The position numbers and the translations under genes are program-made. Below, in pieces: positions 25,940 to 34,068 of a stretch of DNA of 64,000 bases; position 1 is the stretch's first letter, and each line of letters opens with the position of its first letter. Location: positions 310,001-374,000 of the forward strand of contig NZ_JAGENB010000005.1 of assembly GCF_019991125.1 (NCBI RefSeq). The letters run 5' to 3'. A model generated the notes under the pieces. The model was not told the DNA's origin. It did no database searches and saw only the letters and a program-made list of their open reading frames with translations. The stretch is from Phyllobacterium calauticae. Its GTDB lineage: Bacteria; Pseudomonadota; Alphaproteobacteria; Rhizobiales; Rhizobiaceae.

Positions 25940-27040
25940 TCAGATGCGGTCTTCAGTCTGGGAGTCAAAAAGCGAGGCGAGGGCTGGATCGAAGGTGAGG
26001 TGCACGGTTTCGCCGTTCTGGTAACGGCGGCCGGAATCCACGCGCACCGACACGGCTTTGCCGGCGACTTTCAGCCAGACAAGGCTGTCGGCGCCCATGG
26101 GCTCGTCGAGATCGACGATCGCCTTGCATGAGCGGCCTGCCGGGCCGGGCTGATCGCCGAGTGTGATGTGCTCGGGACGGAAGCCGAAAATGACGGACCG
26201 CCCGATCTGCAAGGATTTCTGTGCCGCGTAGTTTTCCAGGGAGATATCGAGGTCGGCGATGCGGAAGACGGGTTTGCCATCTTTCTCTGCAATCTCGCCC
26301 TTGAGGAAATTCATCGACGGCGAGCCGATGAAACTGGCGACGAACAGGTTGCGCGGCTTGTTGTAGATGGTGAGCGGTTCGTCCAGCTGCTGGATCAATC
26401 CGCCCTTCATGACGGCGATGCGGTCCGCAAGCGTCAGGGCCTCGATCTGGTCGTGGGTCACGTAAATCATGGTATTGGCGAGCTTCTGGTGCAGGCGCTT
26501 GATCTCGACACGCAGCTCCGAGCGCAGCTTGGCATCCAGATTGGACAGGGGCTCGTCGAACAGGAATACGTCGACGTCGCGCACCAGGGCGCGGCCGATG
26601 GCGACGCGCTGGCGCTGGCCGCCGGAAAGCGCGCCGGGCTTGCGTTGCAGGAGCGGCCCGATCTGCAGAATATCAGCCGCGTTGGCGATCCGCTTGTCGA
26701 TCTCCGCCTTGGGCAGGCCCGCCACGCGCAAGCCGAAGGAAAGGTTTTTCTCAACCGTCATCTGCGGATAGAGCGCATAGGACTGGAACACCATGCCGAT
26801 GCCGCGATCTTTCGGCTCCTTCCACGTGACGTTCTTGTCCTTGATGAAAATCTGCCCGTCCGAGATCTCAAGCAATCCAGCGATGCAGTTGAGCAAGGTC
26901 GATTTTCCGCAGCCGGATGGTCCGAGCAGCACGAGAAACTCGCCATCGGCCACGTCGATGTTGAGCTCCTTGAGCACGCTCACCGAACCGTAGTTGAGCG
27001 AAAGCTCCTTGATCGAAACGCTGGGGCTTTGCTGGGTCAT
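25940..27040 (-). CDS. Sugar ABC ATPase (CUT1, UgpC/MsmK-like)
   Basis: 366 aa. Walker A GPSGCGKST, signature LSGGQRQRVAIGRALVRD, Walker B FLFDEPLSNLD, H-loop VTHDQIEALTLADRI, and a C-terminal TOBE/OB region (about 240-366). ATG 27040 with GGGAG 9 bases upstream fits family length. A start at 27094 (366 to 384 aa) would overlap the permease stop by ATGA and cannot be excluded. Powers the two upstream-encoded permeases. Confidence 0.88.
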   Translation of the reverse strand: MTQQSPSVSIKELSLNYGSVSVLKELNIDVADGEFLVLLGPSGCGKSTLLNCIAGLLEISDGQIFIKDKNVTWKEPKDRGIGMVFQSYALYPQMTVEKNLSFGLRVAGLPKAEIDKRIANAADILQIGPLLQRKPGALSGGQRQRVAIGRALVRDVDVFLFDEPLSNLDAKLRSELRVEIKRLHQKLANTMIYVTHDQIEALTLADRIAVMKGGLIQQLDEPLTIYNKPRNLFVASFIGSPSMNFLKGEIAEKDGKPVFRIADLDISLENYAAQKSLQIGRSVIFGFRPEHITLGDQPGPAGRSCKAIVDLDEPMGADSLVWLKVAGKAVSVRVDSGRRYQNGETVHLTFDPALASLFDSQTEDRI

Positions 27041-27090
27041 ACCGATCCGCTCCCGTGAAACTGTTGTAGAAAGATTGGCTGCATCCGCGA

Positions 27091-27993
27091 TCATCCTTTG
27101 ACGGCGCCAGCGGCAATGCCCCTGACGAAATATTTGCCTGAGAAGAAGTAGACGAGCAGCGGCACCAGGCCGGTGAGGATGGTGGCTGCCATGTTGACGT
27201 TGTATTCCTTGACGCCCTGCGTCGAGTTGACGATGTTGTTGAGCTGCACCGTCATCGGCACGTTTTTCGTGCCGGCAAAGACGACACCGAAGAGGAAGTC
27301 ATTCCAGATGCCGGTGACCTGCAGGATGATCGCGACGACGAAGATCGGCGCGGACATCGGCACCATGATCTGGAAGAAGATGCGCCAGAAACCCGCCCCG
27401 TCGACGCGGGCCGCCTTGAAGAGTTCCGCCGGCAGCGAAGCGAAGTAGTTGCGGAACAGCAGGGTCAGGATCGGCATGCCGAAGATGGTATGGATCACGA
27501 TGACGCCGGTCAGCGTTCCGAAGATGCCGAGATTGCGGGTGATGATCACGAGCGGATACAGCATCACCTGATAGGGAATGAAGGCGCCGAACAGGAGGAC
27601 GCTGAAAAACACCTCCGAACCCTTGAAGCGCCAGTTGGCCAGGGCATAGCCATTGACCGATGCGATGAGGATCGAAGCGATGACGCTCGGTATGGTGATC
27701 TTCACCGAGTTCATGAATCCGACCTTCAGGCCCTCGCAGTAGAGGCCGGTACAGGCGCTGTCCCAGGCCGTGCTCCACGACTGGAAGGTGATTTCCACGG
27801 GCGGCGAGAAGATATTGCCGAGACGGATTTCCGGCATGCCCTTCAGCGAGGTGACGATCATCACGTAGAGCGGCAGCAGGTAGTAGATCGCGGCCACCAG
27901 CAGGACGCCATAGATCATGATTGTCGACGGCGCGAAGGTCGTCGTGGGACGTTTGCCGCGCGGTTCGGCGGCGGTCTGGCTTGCCATGGTCAT
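27091..27993 (-). CDS. Sugar ABC permease (CUT1, MalG-like)
   Basis: 300 aa with six membrane helices; cytoplasmic N-terminus rich in Arg/Thr, then helix IYGVLLVAAIYYLLPLYVMIVTSLKG. EAA loop AAELFKAARVDGAGFWRIFFQIMVP is typical of MalG-type proteins. ATG 27993 overlaps the stop of the sister permease by 4 bases. Confidence 0.88.
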   Translation of the reverse strand: MTMASQTAAEPRGKRPTTTFAPSTIMIYGVLLVAAIYYLLPLYVMIVTSLKGMPEIRLGNIFSPPVEITFQSWSTAWDSACTGLYCEGLKVGFMNSVKITIPSVIASILIASVNGYALANWRFKGSEVFFSVLLFGAFIPYQVMLYPLVIITRNLGIFGTLTGVIVIHTIFGMPILTLLFRNYFASLPAELFKAARVDGAGFWRIFFQIMVPMSAPIFVVAIILQVTGIWNDFLFGVVFAGTKNVPMTVQLNNIVNSTQGVKEYNVNMAATILTGLVPLLVYFFSGKYFVRGIAAGAVKG

Positions 27994-28883
27994 TTGCGTT
28001 TGCCCTCGCGGAATTCCATCAAAGCCCAGGGAATGAGGACGATGAGAACGGTGGTCAGCATGATGGTGGACGCGGCAAGGCCCTGTCCGAGATTGGCGCG
28101 GCGGAACATGAATTCGTAGACATATTTGGCCGGTACTTCGCTGGCATTGCCGGGGCCGCCATCGGTCAGGGCGACGACGAGGTCGTAGACGCGGACAATA
28201 CCGGCGGCGATCAGGACAATGGTGGTGATGAAGACGGGGCGCATCATCGGAATGATGATGAAGAGATAGGTCTTCCAGATCGGGATGCCGTCAACCCGCG
28301 CGGCCTTCCAGATTTCCTCGTCGATGTTGCGCAGGCCTGCCAGCATCAGCGCCATGACAAGGCCCGTACCATGCCAGAGGCCGGCAATGACGATGGCATA
28401 GATGGCATAACGCTGGTCGTTGAGGATCGAGAAGGTGAAGTTTTCAAAGCCGAGATCCCGTACCACCTTCTGGATGCCGTAGGTCGGCGTGAGTATCCAT
28501 TGCCAGACCAGCCCCGTGACAATGAACGAGAGGGCATAGGGATAGAGAAAAATGGTGCGGAACGTGTTCTCGAAACGGATTTTCTGGTCCATCAGCGCCG
28601 CGAGAATGAAGCCGATGACTGATGAAAAGAACAGCAGGAAGACGCCGAAGATCGCAAGGTTGACAGCGGAGATATTCCAGCGCGGCGTGTTGAAGAGGCG
28701 GGTATACTGGTCGAAACCGACGAATGTCAGTTCCGGCAATGCCCGCGACGCGGTGAAGGAATAAACGACAGTCCACAGCGTGCAGCCGATGAAGACCACC
28801 AGAACGGTTGCAATCATCGGCAGGGCCGCAACCTTGGCGTTCAGGTTCTTGAACAATGTGTTGGGACGCGCGGTGGAACTCAT
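27990..28883 (-). CDS. Sugar ABC permease (CUT1, MalF/UgpA-like)
   Basis: 297 aa permease, six membrane helices, with the MalF-type EAA loop EEIWKAARVDGIPIWKTYLFIIIP. Separated from the binding-protein gene by 75 bases. Pairs with the MalG-like permease. Confidence 0.88.
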   Translation of the reverse strand: MSSTARPNTLFKNLNAKVAALPMIATVLVVFIGCTLWTVVYSFTASRALPELTFVGFDQYTRLFNTPRWNISAVNLAIFGVFLLFFSSVIGFILAALMDQKIRFENTFRTIFLYPYALSFIVTGLVWQWILTPTYGIQKVVRDLGFENFTFSILNDQRYAIYAIVIAGLWHGTGLVMALMLAGLRNIDEEIWKAARVDGIPIWKTYLFIIIPMMRPVFITTIVLIAAGIVRVYDLVVALTDGGPGNASEVPAKYVYEFMFRRANLGQGLAASTIMLTTVLIVLIPWALMEFREGKRK

Positions 28884-28958
28884 GGCGTTCTCCGTCAGCT
28901 CTCCGCACGGCCGCCAATCGCTTGCGCGACCGGCGGGGTGCCTGGAGGAAAGTCGGTT

Positions 28959-30203
28959 CTACTGGGCTTGCTTGATGATAGCGACGAAGCGCGCCTGCGC
29001 ATCATCGACGGACATGTGGGCGTCGGCGAAGAACTCCTTCGTCAAATCCTCGATCTGCCCCTTGGTGTCCGCGGTCAGGTTCTGGTTCAGCGACGGCAGG
29101 ATGTTTTCCGGCTTTTTCAGAATCTCGATGCCTTTTTTCATGCAGGCATTGGCGGCTTCCAGATCGACATCGCCGCGCACCGGCAGCGAGCCTTTGGCCA
29201 GATTGAAGGCAACCTGCGTTTCCTTGGAAAGAAGCAGGCTCGCCAGCTTCAGCTGCGCCTTGGTCACCTCGGGGTTCTGGTTCTTGGGGAAGTAGAAGGC
29301 ATCGCCGCCCGTGTCGAGAATGGCGTTGCCGCCCAGCCCGGGCAGGCAGTCATAATCGGTTCCGGCAACTTTCTTGGCTACACCAAATTCTCCCTGCGCC
29401 CAGTCGCCCATCACCTGTGCCCCGGCCTTGCCGGTCATGACGAGCGTGGTTGCCTCGTTCCAGGAGCGGCCGACATAGCCGGGATCGACCAGGCTGCGGG
29501 CCTGTGCGAAAGCTTCCCACACCGCCTTCATTTCCGGGCTGGCGGCGGCTTCGGCATTCTTGTCCTGATAGACCTTCAGGAACAGGTCCTTGCCGCCGAG
29601 CGAGGGTAGCATGACGTTGAAAATGCCGGTCACCTGCCAGGCATCGCCGGTGGCAAGCGGGATGATACCCTTTTCCTTCAGCTTGGGCGCCGCCGCGACA
29701 AATTCCTGCCAGTTCGCCGGAGCGGGCAGGCCCGCATCCTTGAAGGTGTTGGGATTGATCCACATCCACTGCCAGGAATGGATGTTGACCGGCACGCAAT
29801 AAATCTTCCCGTCATGTTTGCAGGCATCGAGCAGTTTTGCCGGGCGGATGAAATCGGCCCAGCCTTCCTTGGCTGCAAGTTCCGAGAGGTCGGTCATCAT
29901 TCCGGCCTTGACCAGGTCTTCCGCATCACGGCCCGTATTGAGCTGGGTTGCGCCCATCGGGTTGCCGCCCAGGATGCGGCTGACGATGATCGGGGTTGCC
30001 GTCGAGCCGCTGCCGGCAATGGCGCCGTCAACCCATTTGTCGCCGCCCTGTTTGTCAAAGGATTCCGCAAGGACCCTGGCCGCAGCCGCTTCGCCACCCG
30101 AAGTCCACCAATGGGTGACCTCAAGGTCCACGGCGCCGGCCATGCCGGTCGTCCATAACAATGTGGATGCAGCCAAAATGGCCGGGAATTTCCGGTAACG
30201 CAT
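28959..30203 (-). CDS. Sugar ABC substrate-binding protein (CUT1 family 1)
   Basis: 414 aa periplasmic binding protein. Signal peptide to about residue 23 (MAGAVDLEV). The mature start DLEVTHWWTSGGEAAA and the GSGSTATPIIVSRI block recall glucose/mannose-type binding proteins, though the exact sugar is uncertain. ATG 30203 is preceded by GGGAGG at 6 bases; a longer frame to 30263 is not needed. First gene of binding protein-permease-permease-ATPase-isomerase-dehydrogenase. A LacI-type operator lies 15-29 bases upstream of the ATG. Confidence 0.88.
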   Translation of the reverse strand: MRYRKFPAILAASTLLWTTGMAGAVDLEVTHWWTSGGEAAAARVLAESFDKQGGDKWVDGAIAGSGSTATPIIVSRILGGNPMGATQLNTGRDAEDLVKAGMMTDLSELAAKEGWADFIRPAKLLDACKHDGKIYCVPVNIHSWQWMWINPNTFKDAGLPAPANWQEFVAAAPKLKEKGIIPLATGDAWQVTGIFNVMLPSLGGKDLFLKVYQDKNAEAAASPEMKAVWEAFAQARSLVDPGYVGRSWNEATTLVMTGKAGAQVMGDWAQGEFGVAKKVAGTDYDCLPGLGGNAILDTGGDAFYFPKNQNPEVTKAQLKLASLLLSKETQVAFNLAKGSLPVRGDVDLEAANACMKKGIEILKKPENILPSLNQNLTADTKGQIEDLTKEFFADAHMSVDDAQARFVAIIKQAQ

Positions 30204-30217
30204 CGTATCCTCCCAAA

Positions 30218-30232
30218 TCTGAAACGTTACAG
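30218..30232. promoter_or_regulatory. LacI-family operator, sugar operon side
   Basis: TCTGAAACGTTACAG. The core CTGAAACGTTACAG is an inverted repeat around a central CG (12 of 14 positions symmetric), the classic LacI-family form. One mismatch from the copy at 30459-30473. Confidence 0.65.
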
Positions 30233-30458
30233 GTACGGTAATTGAAAACTTTGAATGAGGCAATCAGGCGCATCCGATTTTTTTCGATCATCGACATAAT
30301 CCACAGGGCTGATAAATATATGCAATAAAAACAAATCATTATGTTGCTTTTGATCAAATACCCAGCCTCGGGATTTTCGAAGTTTTCTCGAAATATGGGA
30401 GATATCAATCTAATCACTTGATCTAATAGGCATGGATGTTCCTTGAATTTGCATGGAA

Positions 30459-30473
30459 TCTGAAACGATACAG
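30459..30473. promoter_or_regulatory. LacI-family operator, regulator side
   Basis: TCTGAAACGATACAG, 81 bases before the regulator ATG and differing at one base from the copy at 30218-30232. Suggests autoregulation, and possibly looping between two sites 241 bases apart (about 23 helical turns). Confidence 0.6.
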
Positions 30474-30553
30474 AAAGTTGCAGAAGGTATCTTGAAGATC
30501 GCTCTTCGCGGGTCCATACAGGAGGCGGGTTTCGGTTAACCGGTTGAATTGAC

Positions 30554-31600
30554 ATGAACGACAAGCAGCATCACCCTGACGACGGGGAAAAAGTGGCGGC
30601 TCTCGCGGACGGCGAGAGGCCGACGCTGAAAACCATCGCGTTCATGGCCGGGCTCGGGGTGACGACCGTTTCGCGCGCGCTCAAGGATGCGCCGGAAATC
30701 GGGCAGGCAACCAAGACCCGCGTGCAGCTGATCGCCAAGCAGATCGGCTACAGGCCCAACCGCGCGGGCGTGCGCTTGCGGACCGGCAAGACGAATGTGA
30801 TCAGCCTGGTGCTCAATGCGCAGAGCGAGATCATGGGGCTGACCTCCAATCTCGTCTACGGTATTTCCGAAGTTCTGGCTGAAACGCCATATCATCTCAT
30901 CGTGACGCCATACTCGCCCGAGAACGATCCGATGCAGCCCATCCGCTACATCATTGAAACCGGATCGGCTGACGGGATCATCATGTCCCAGACCCAGCCG
31001 TCCGATCCGCGCGTGCGTTATCTGACGGATCATCACTTTCCCTTCGCCACGCACGGGCGGACGCGAATGGGTATCGAGCATCCGTTCCACGATTTCGACA
31101 ACGAAGCCTATGCCTATGCGGCAGTGAAAAGTCTGGTTGAGCGTGGCCGCCGCCGGATCGCCATGGTTGCCGGGCCGGGCCCGGCCCATACTTATTACTG
31201 GCATCTCGACGATGGTTTCAGGCGGGGCCTGCAGGAAAGCGGGGCAGTGCCCGTTATGCTCGACCATTGGAACGGCAGCATTTCATTGGACGATGTGCGC
31301 AACCGGACGGAAATGTTCATGCGCCAGCCCAATCCGCCGGATGGCATCATCTGCTGCACCGGCGGCCTGACCGTCGCTGTTGTCGCGGGTATCGAGGCAA
31401 CGGGCATGAAACTTGGCCGGGACATCGATCTGGTGTCGAAGCAGACGACGCATTTCCTGCAATGGTTCCGCCCGGAAATCATCGTGTTCAACGAAGACGT
31501 GCGGCATGCCGGGCGCGAGCTTGCCCGGGCCGTGTTGCGGCGCATCGAAGGAGCGGACCCGACGCAGTTGCAAAGCCTGAGCTACCCGGAGGCCGAGTAA
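30554..31600 (+). CDS. LacI-family transcriptional repressor
   Basis: 348 aa. HTH and hinge at about 24-80 (PTLKTIAFMAGLGVTTVSRALKDAPEIG ... RPNRAGVRLRTGKTN) preceded by about 20 charged residues; periplasmic-binding-like sensor domain follows. Resembles AglR/ThuR-type regulators of rhizobial sugar operons. Divergent from the CUT1 sugar operon, with matching operators before both genes. Effector probably the imported sugar. Confidence 0.9.
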   Translation: MNDKQHHPDDGEKVAALADGERPTLKTIAFMAGLGVTTVSRALKDAPEIGQATKTRVQLIAKQIGYRPNRAGVRLRTGKTNVISLVLNAQSEIMGLTSNLVYGISEVLAETPYHLIVTPYSPENDPMQPIRYIIETGSADGIIMSQTQPSDPRVRYLTDHHFPFATHGRTRMGIEHPFHDFDNEAYAYAAVKSLVERGRRRIAMVAGPGPAHTYYWHLDDGFRRGLQESGAVPVMLDHWNGSISLDDVRNRTEMFMRQPNPPDGIICCTGGLTVAVVAGIEATGMKLGRDIDLVSKQTTHFLQWFRPEIIVFNEDVRHAGRELARAVLRRIEGADPTQLQSLSYPEAE

Positions 31601-31612
31601 GCCAGCGGTTTG

Positions 31613-32380
31613 CTAGCCGATGAGGCCACCGGCCGTGAAGCCGCCGTCGACGGCAAGCGTTTGGCCCGTCACATAGCTTGAACGGTTTTCGTCGAGAAGA
31701 AAGGCGATCGCGCTGGCGATTTCCTCCGGCTGGCCGTAACGCCGTTGCGGCACCGTTTTGCTCCAGCCCTCGCGTATTTCAGGCGTATGCACGGCGGCGG
31801 CCAGGGGTGTTTCAACCGGGCCGGGCGCAATGGCATTGACGCGGATGTGGTAGGGCGCAAGTTCGACCGCCATCACTTGGGTCAGATTGATGATCGCCCC
31901 CTTTGACGCGCCATAGGCCGCCCGCCCGATATTGCCGCGCATGCCGGAGATCGAGGCGAGATTGACGATGGCGCCGCCGCCGCTTGCCGCCATGATGCGC
32001 GCACCGGCCTGCGTGACCAGAAATGCGCCGATGACGTTGATCTCATGAATCTGCCGGAACATGTCCGCCGTGGTATCGAAGAACGGCGTATCGCGACCGA
32101 TCCCCGCCGAACAGACAATCCCCCTGATCGGACCGAACCCTGCTTCCGTCTCCGCCATGAGTGCCTCGACCGCGTGCTCGTCGGTGACATCGAGCTGGGC
32201 AAAGCGGATGCGGCCGGGATGGGCCTTGCCGAGGTCTGCCTTCACCGTTTCCTTCACGTCTCGATCAGCAACCACAATCTTCCAGCTGTCGCTGGCCAGG
32301 GCATGGACCGTCGCAAGGCCTATCCCCGATGCGCCGCCGGTGACAAGGGCGGTGCGCTCACCGGTATCGAATGTCGTCAT
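31613..32380 (-). CDS. Short-chain dehydrogenase/reductase (SDR 1)
   Basis: 255 aa classical SDR. NAD(P) motif TGGASGIG near 14-21, structural NLASISG with the catalytic Ser, catalytic YGASK, and PG.VETPL after the active site. ATG 32380 has GAGG 8 bases upstream. Last gene of the minus-strand operon dctP-dctQM-SDR2-PPC protein-SDR1. Presumably a hydroxyl/keto step of the pathway fed by the TRAP transporter. Confidence 0.86.
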   Translation of the reverse strand: MTTFDTGERTALVTGGASGIGLATVHALASDSWKIVVADRDVKETVKADLGKAHPGRIRFAQLDVTDEHAVEALMAETEAGFGPIRGIVCSAGIGRDTPFFDTTADMFRQIHEINVIGAFLVTQAGARIMAASGGGAIVNLASISGMRGNIGRAAYGASKGAIINLTQVMAVELAPYHIRVNAIAPGPVETPLAAAVHTPEIREGWSKTVPQRRYGQPEEIASAIAFLLDENRSSYVTGQTLAVDGGFTAGGLIG

Positions 32381-32414
32381 GACGTGGTCCTCTCTGTTGC
32401 TGGAGAAGAGGTGG

Positions 32415-33272
32415 TCAGGCCTCTTCCAGACACAGTTCAAAGGTGATGCAGACGGGATTGTCGCCGCGCACGAGATTGCCGCGGGTGATGCCGCCTCCGG
32501 TATCGACCATGGTGATCTCTATGCGGGTCCTGCTCGTGTCTGCCGAAACAAACCCTCCGGTGATGAACACTTCCGTCGCGATATCCTCGACGCGGCCGCC
32601 ATCGGCGTATCGGGCGCCGATCAGGCTGCCGACGCCGCCACGCAGATGTGCCCCGGCAAAGCCATGCTTGCGGCAGATCGCTTCAAGCGCACCGATGATA
32701 TCTTCGTTCGGCCGGACACGGGCCATGATTGTTCGTGGGTCGCTGCCGGTTGCCGTGGAGTCAATGATGGGAACTGGATGGAAAATGGTGAATGCCGTTT
32801 CCGCATCCGGCTCCGACACCATGCGGATGGTCTCGACACCCCAGACCGTGGCGCGGATCGGCCGGCTGACGATTGTCTCGTGCGGCAGGATGTGGCCGGC
32901 GCAACGTCTGCCATCCGGCTCAATCCAGGTGGCGTGGCAATGGATGAAGGCTGCGCCGTCGCGCTCGCCGAACGTGACATTGCCCCGTTCCATCATGGTT
33001 TCGCCTGCCGGTGCGAAGGTATCGCTGTACCACGCCGCATGAAGACCATCGGTCGAGAGTGCCGGCATGAGATAATGGAACGGAGCAAAAGCGCCGCCTT
33101 CGATGACAAGCGATGCGGCGCGCAGATTGGCGGCGGCCAGCGGGATGGCAATGGCGTCGTTGAGGCAGAGACCCGGCTGGAGCTCAAAGCTGAATGTACG
33201 CCCGGTGCCGACGACACTCTCGAACCGTTCCGCGGCCGCCGGGCCGGGTTGCTGCAACCGGCGGTCAGGCAC
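32415..33272 (-). CDS. Tandem PPC-domain (DUF296) protein
   Basis: 285 aa, two PPC/DUF296 domains in tandem. The N-terminal domain (about 15-140) carries the family's metal-type motif FIHCHATWIEPDGRRCAGHILPHETIV; the C-terminal one (about 170-280, ARVRPNEDIIGALEAICRKHGFAGAHLRGGVGSLIGARY) has the fold signature but lacks the HxH. In plants such domains are trimeric and sit with AT-hooks; bacterial single-domain forms have no agreed function. The start is uncertain: GTG 33272, overlapping the SDR2 stop by 8 bases, gives the normal family opening, while ATG 33302 is also possible. Lies between two SDR genes, so an enzymatic or ligand-binding role in the same pathway is likely. Confidence 0.72.
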   Translation of the reverse strand: MPDRRLQQPGPAAAERFESVVGTGRTFSFELQPGLCLNDAIAIPLAAANLRAASLVIEGGAFAPFHYLMPALSTDGLHAAWYSDTFAPAGETMMERGNVTFGERDGAAFIHCHATWIEPDGRRCAGHILPHETIVSRPIRATVWGVETIRMVSEPDAETAFTIFHPVPIIDSTATGSDPRTIMARVRPNEDIIGALEAICRKHGFAGAHLRGGVGSLIGARYADGGRVEDIATEVFITGGFVSADTSRTRIEITMVDTGGGITRGNLVRGDNPVCITFELCLEEA

Positions 33273-34068
33273 CGACCACCGCCGAACAGCTCTGTCCGCC
33301 ATCGACGGGCAGGCAGACACCGGTGATGAATTTTGCTTCGTCTGAGGCAAGAAAGACGGCGGCATTGGCCACATCGAACGCGCTGCCCATCTGCCCCAGC
33401 GGAACAAGGCGATTGCGTGCGGCGACCATCTCTTCGTTCGATGTGTAGTTGCCGGAAATCTGCTTGTAGATCAGCGGTGTATCGATCATGCCGGGCATGA
33501 TGCAATTGGCGCGGATGCCGTGCGGTGCGTATTGCATGGCAAGAGCCACGGTCGCCTGATTGACCGCGCCCTTGGCCGCGTAATAGGCGAAATAGGGATA
33601 ACCGGTCCAGCGGATAGCGGCCAGCGACGAGATATTGACGATCGCACCGGATTTGCGTGCCTTCATGTGCGGCAGGACGGCCTTGGCGGTGCGGAACACC
33701 GAGCCGACATTGATATCGAGCGACATCCGGAATTTTTCATCATCGAGGTCTTCCGGTCCGCCCGCTGTGGCGACGCCGACATTGTTGTGCAGGATGTCGA
33801 TCCGGCCATAGCGCTCGATCGTGGCGTCCACCGCTTGCGTGACGGAAGCGCTGCTGGTGACATCCGAGGTAACCGCCAAGGCGGAAAAGCCTTCCGCCGC
33901 AATGATTGCTGCCGTTTCCTCGGCGGCTTCCTGTTGCAGGTCGATGCAAACGACGGTTGCACCTTCCCGGGCGTAGGCGACGGCGGCAGCCTTGCCGTTG
34001 CTCCATCCGGGGCCGGACGAGCCTGCCCCGAAAACCATGGCGATTTTATCTTTCAGTCTTTCAGTCAT
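33265..34068 (-). CDS. Short-chain dehydrogenase/reductase (SDR 2)
   Basis: 267 aa SDR. Cofactor motif FGAGSSGPGWSNG (a longer glycine loop than SDR1), NNVGVA, the catalytic Ser in VNISSLAAIRW and YYAAKGAV with catalytic Tyr/Lys, then PGMIDTPLI. ATG 34068 overlaps the TRAP permease stop (ATGA); a frame up to 34092 adds only 8 residues with no ribosome site. Belongs to the TRAP operon. Confidence 0.86.
   Translation of the reverse strand: MTERLKDKIAMVFGAGSSGPGWSNGKAAAVAYAREGATVVCIDLQQEAAEETAAIIAAEGFSALAVTSDVTSSASVTQAVDATIERYGRIDILHNNVGVATAGGPEDLDDEKFRMSLDINVGSVFRTAKAVLPHMKARKSGAIVNISSLAAIRWTGYPYFAYYAAKGAVNQATVALAMQYAPHGIRANCIMPGMIDTPLIYKQISGNYTSNEEMVAARNRLVPLGQMGSAFDVANAAVFLASDEAKFITGVCLPVDGGQSCSAVVGA

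Larger units (their letters stand above)
30204..30553. promoter_or_regulatory. Divergent promoter region, sugar operon / lacI-type gene
   Basis: A 350-base AT-rich stretch without a gene. It carries two near-identical operators (30218-30232, 30459-30473) and a separate palindrome TTTCGA-N7-TCGAAA (30375-30393). A weak promoter toward the binding-protein gene is TTGCCT (30263-30258), 17 bases, TACCGT (30240-30235), placing the first operator at the transcription start. Confidence 0.5.
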
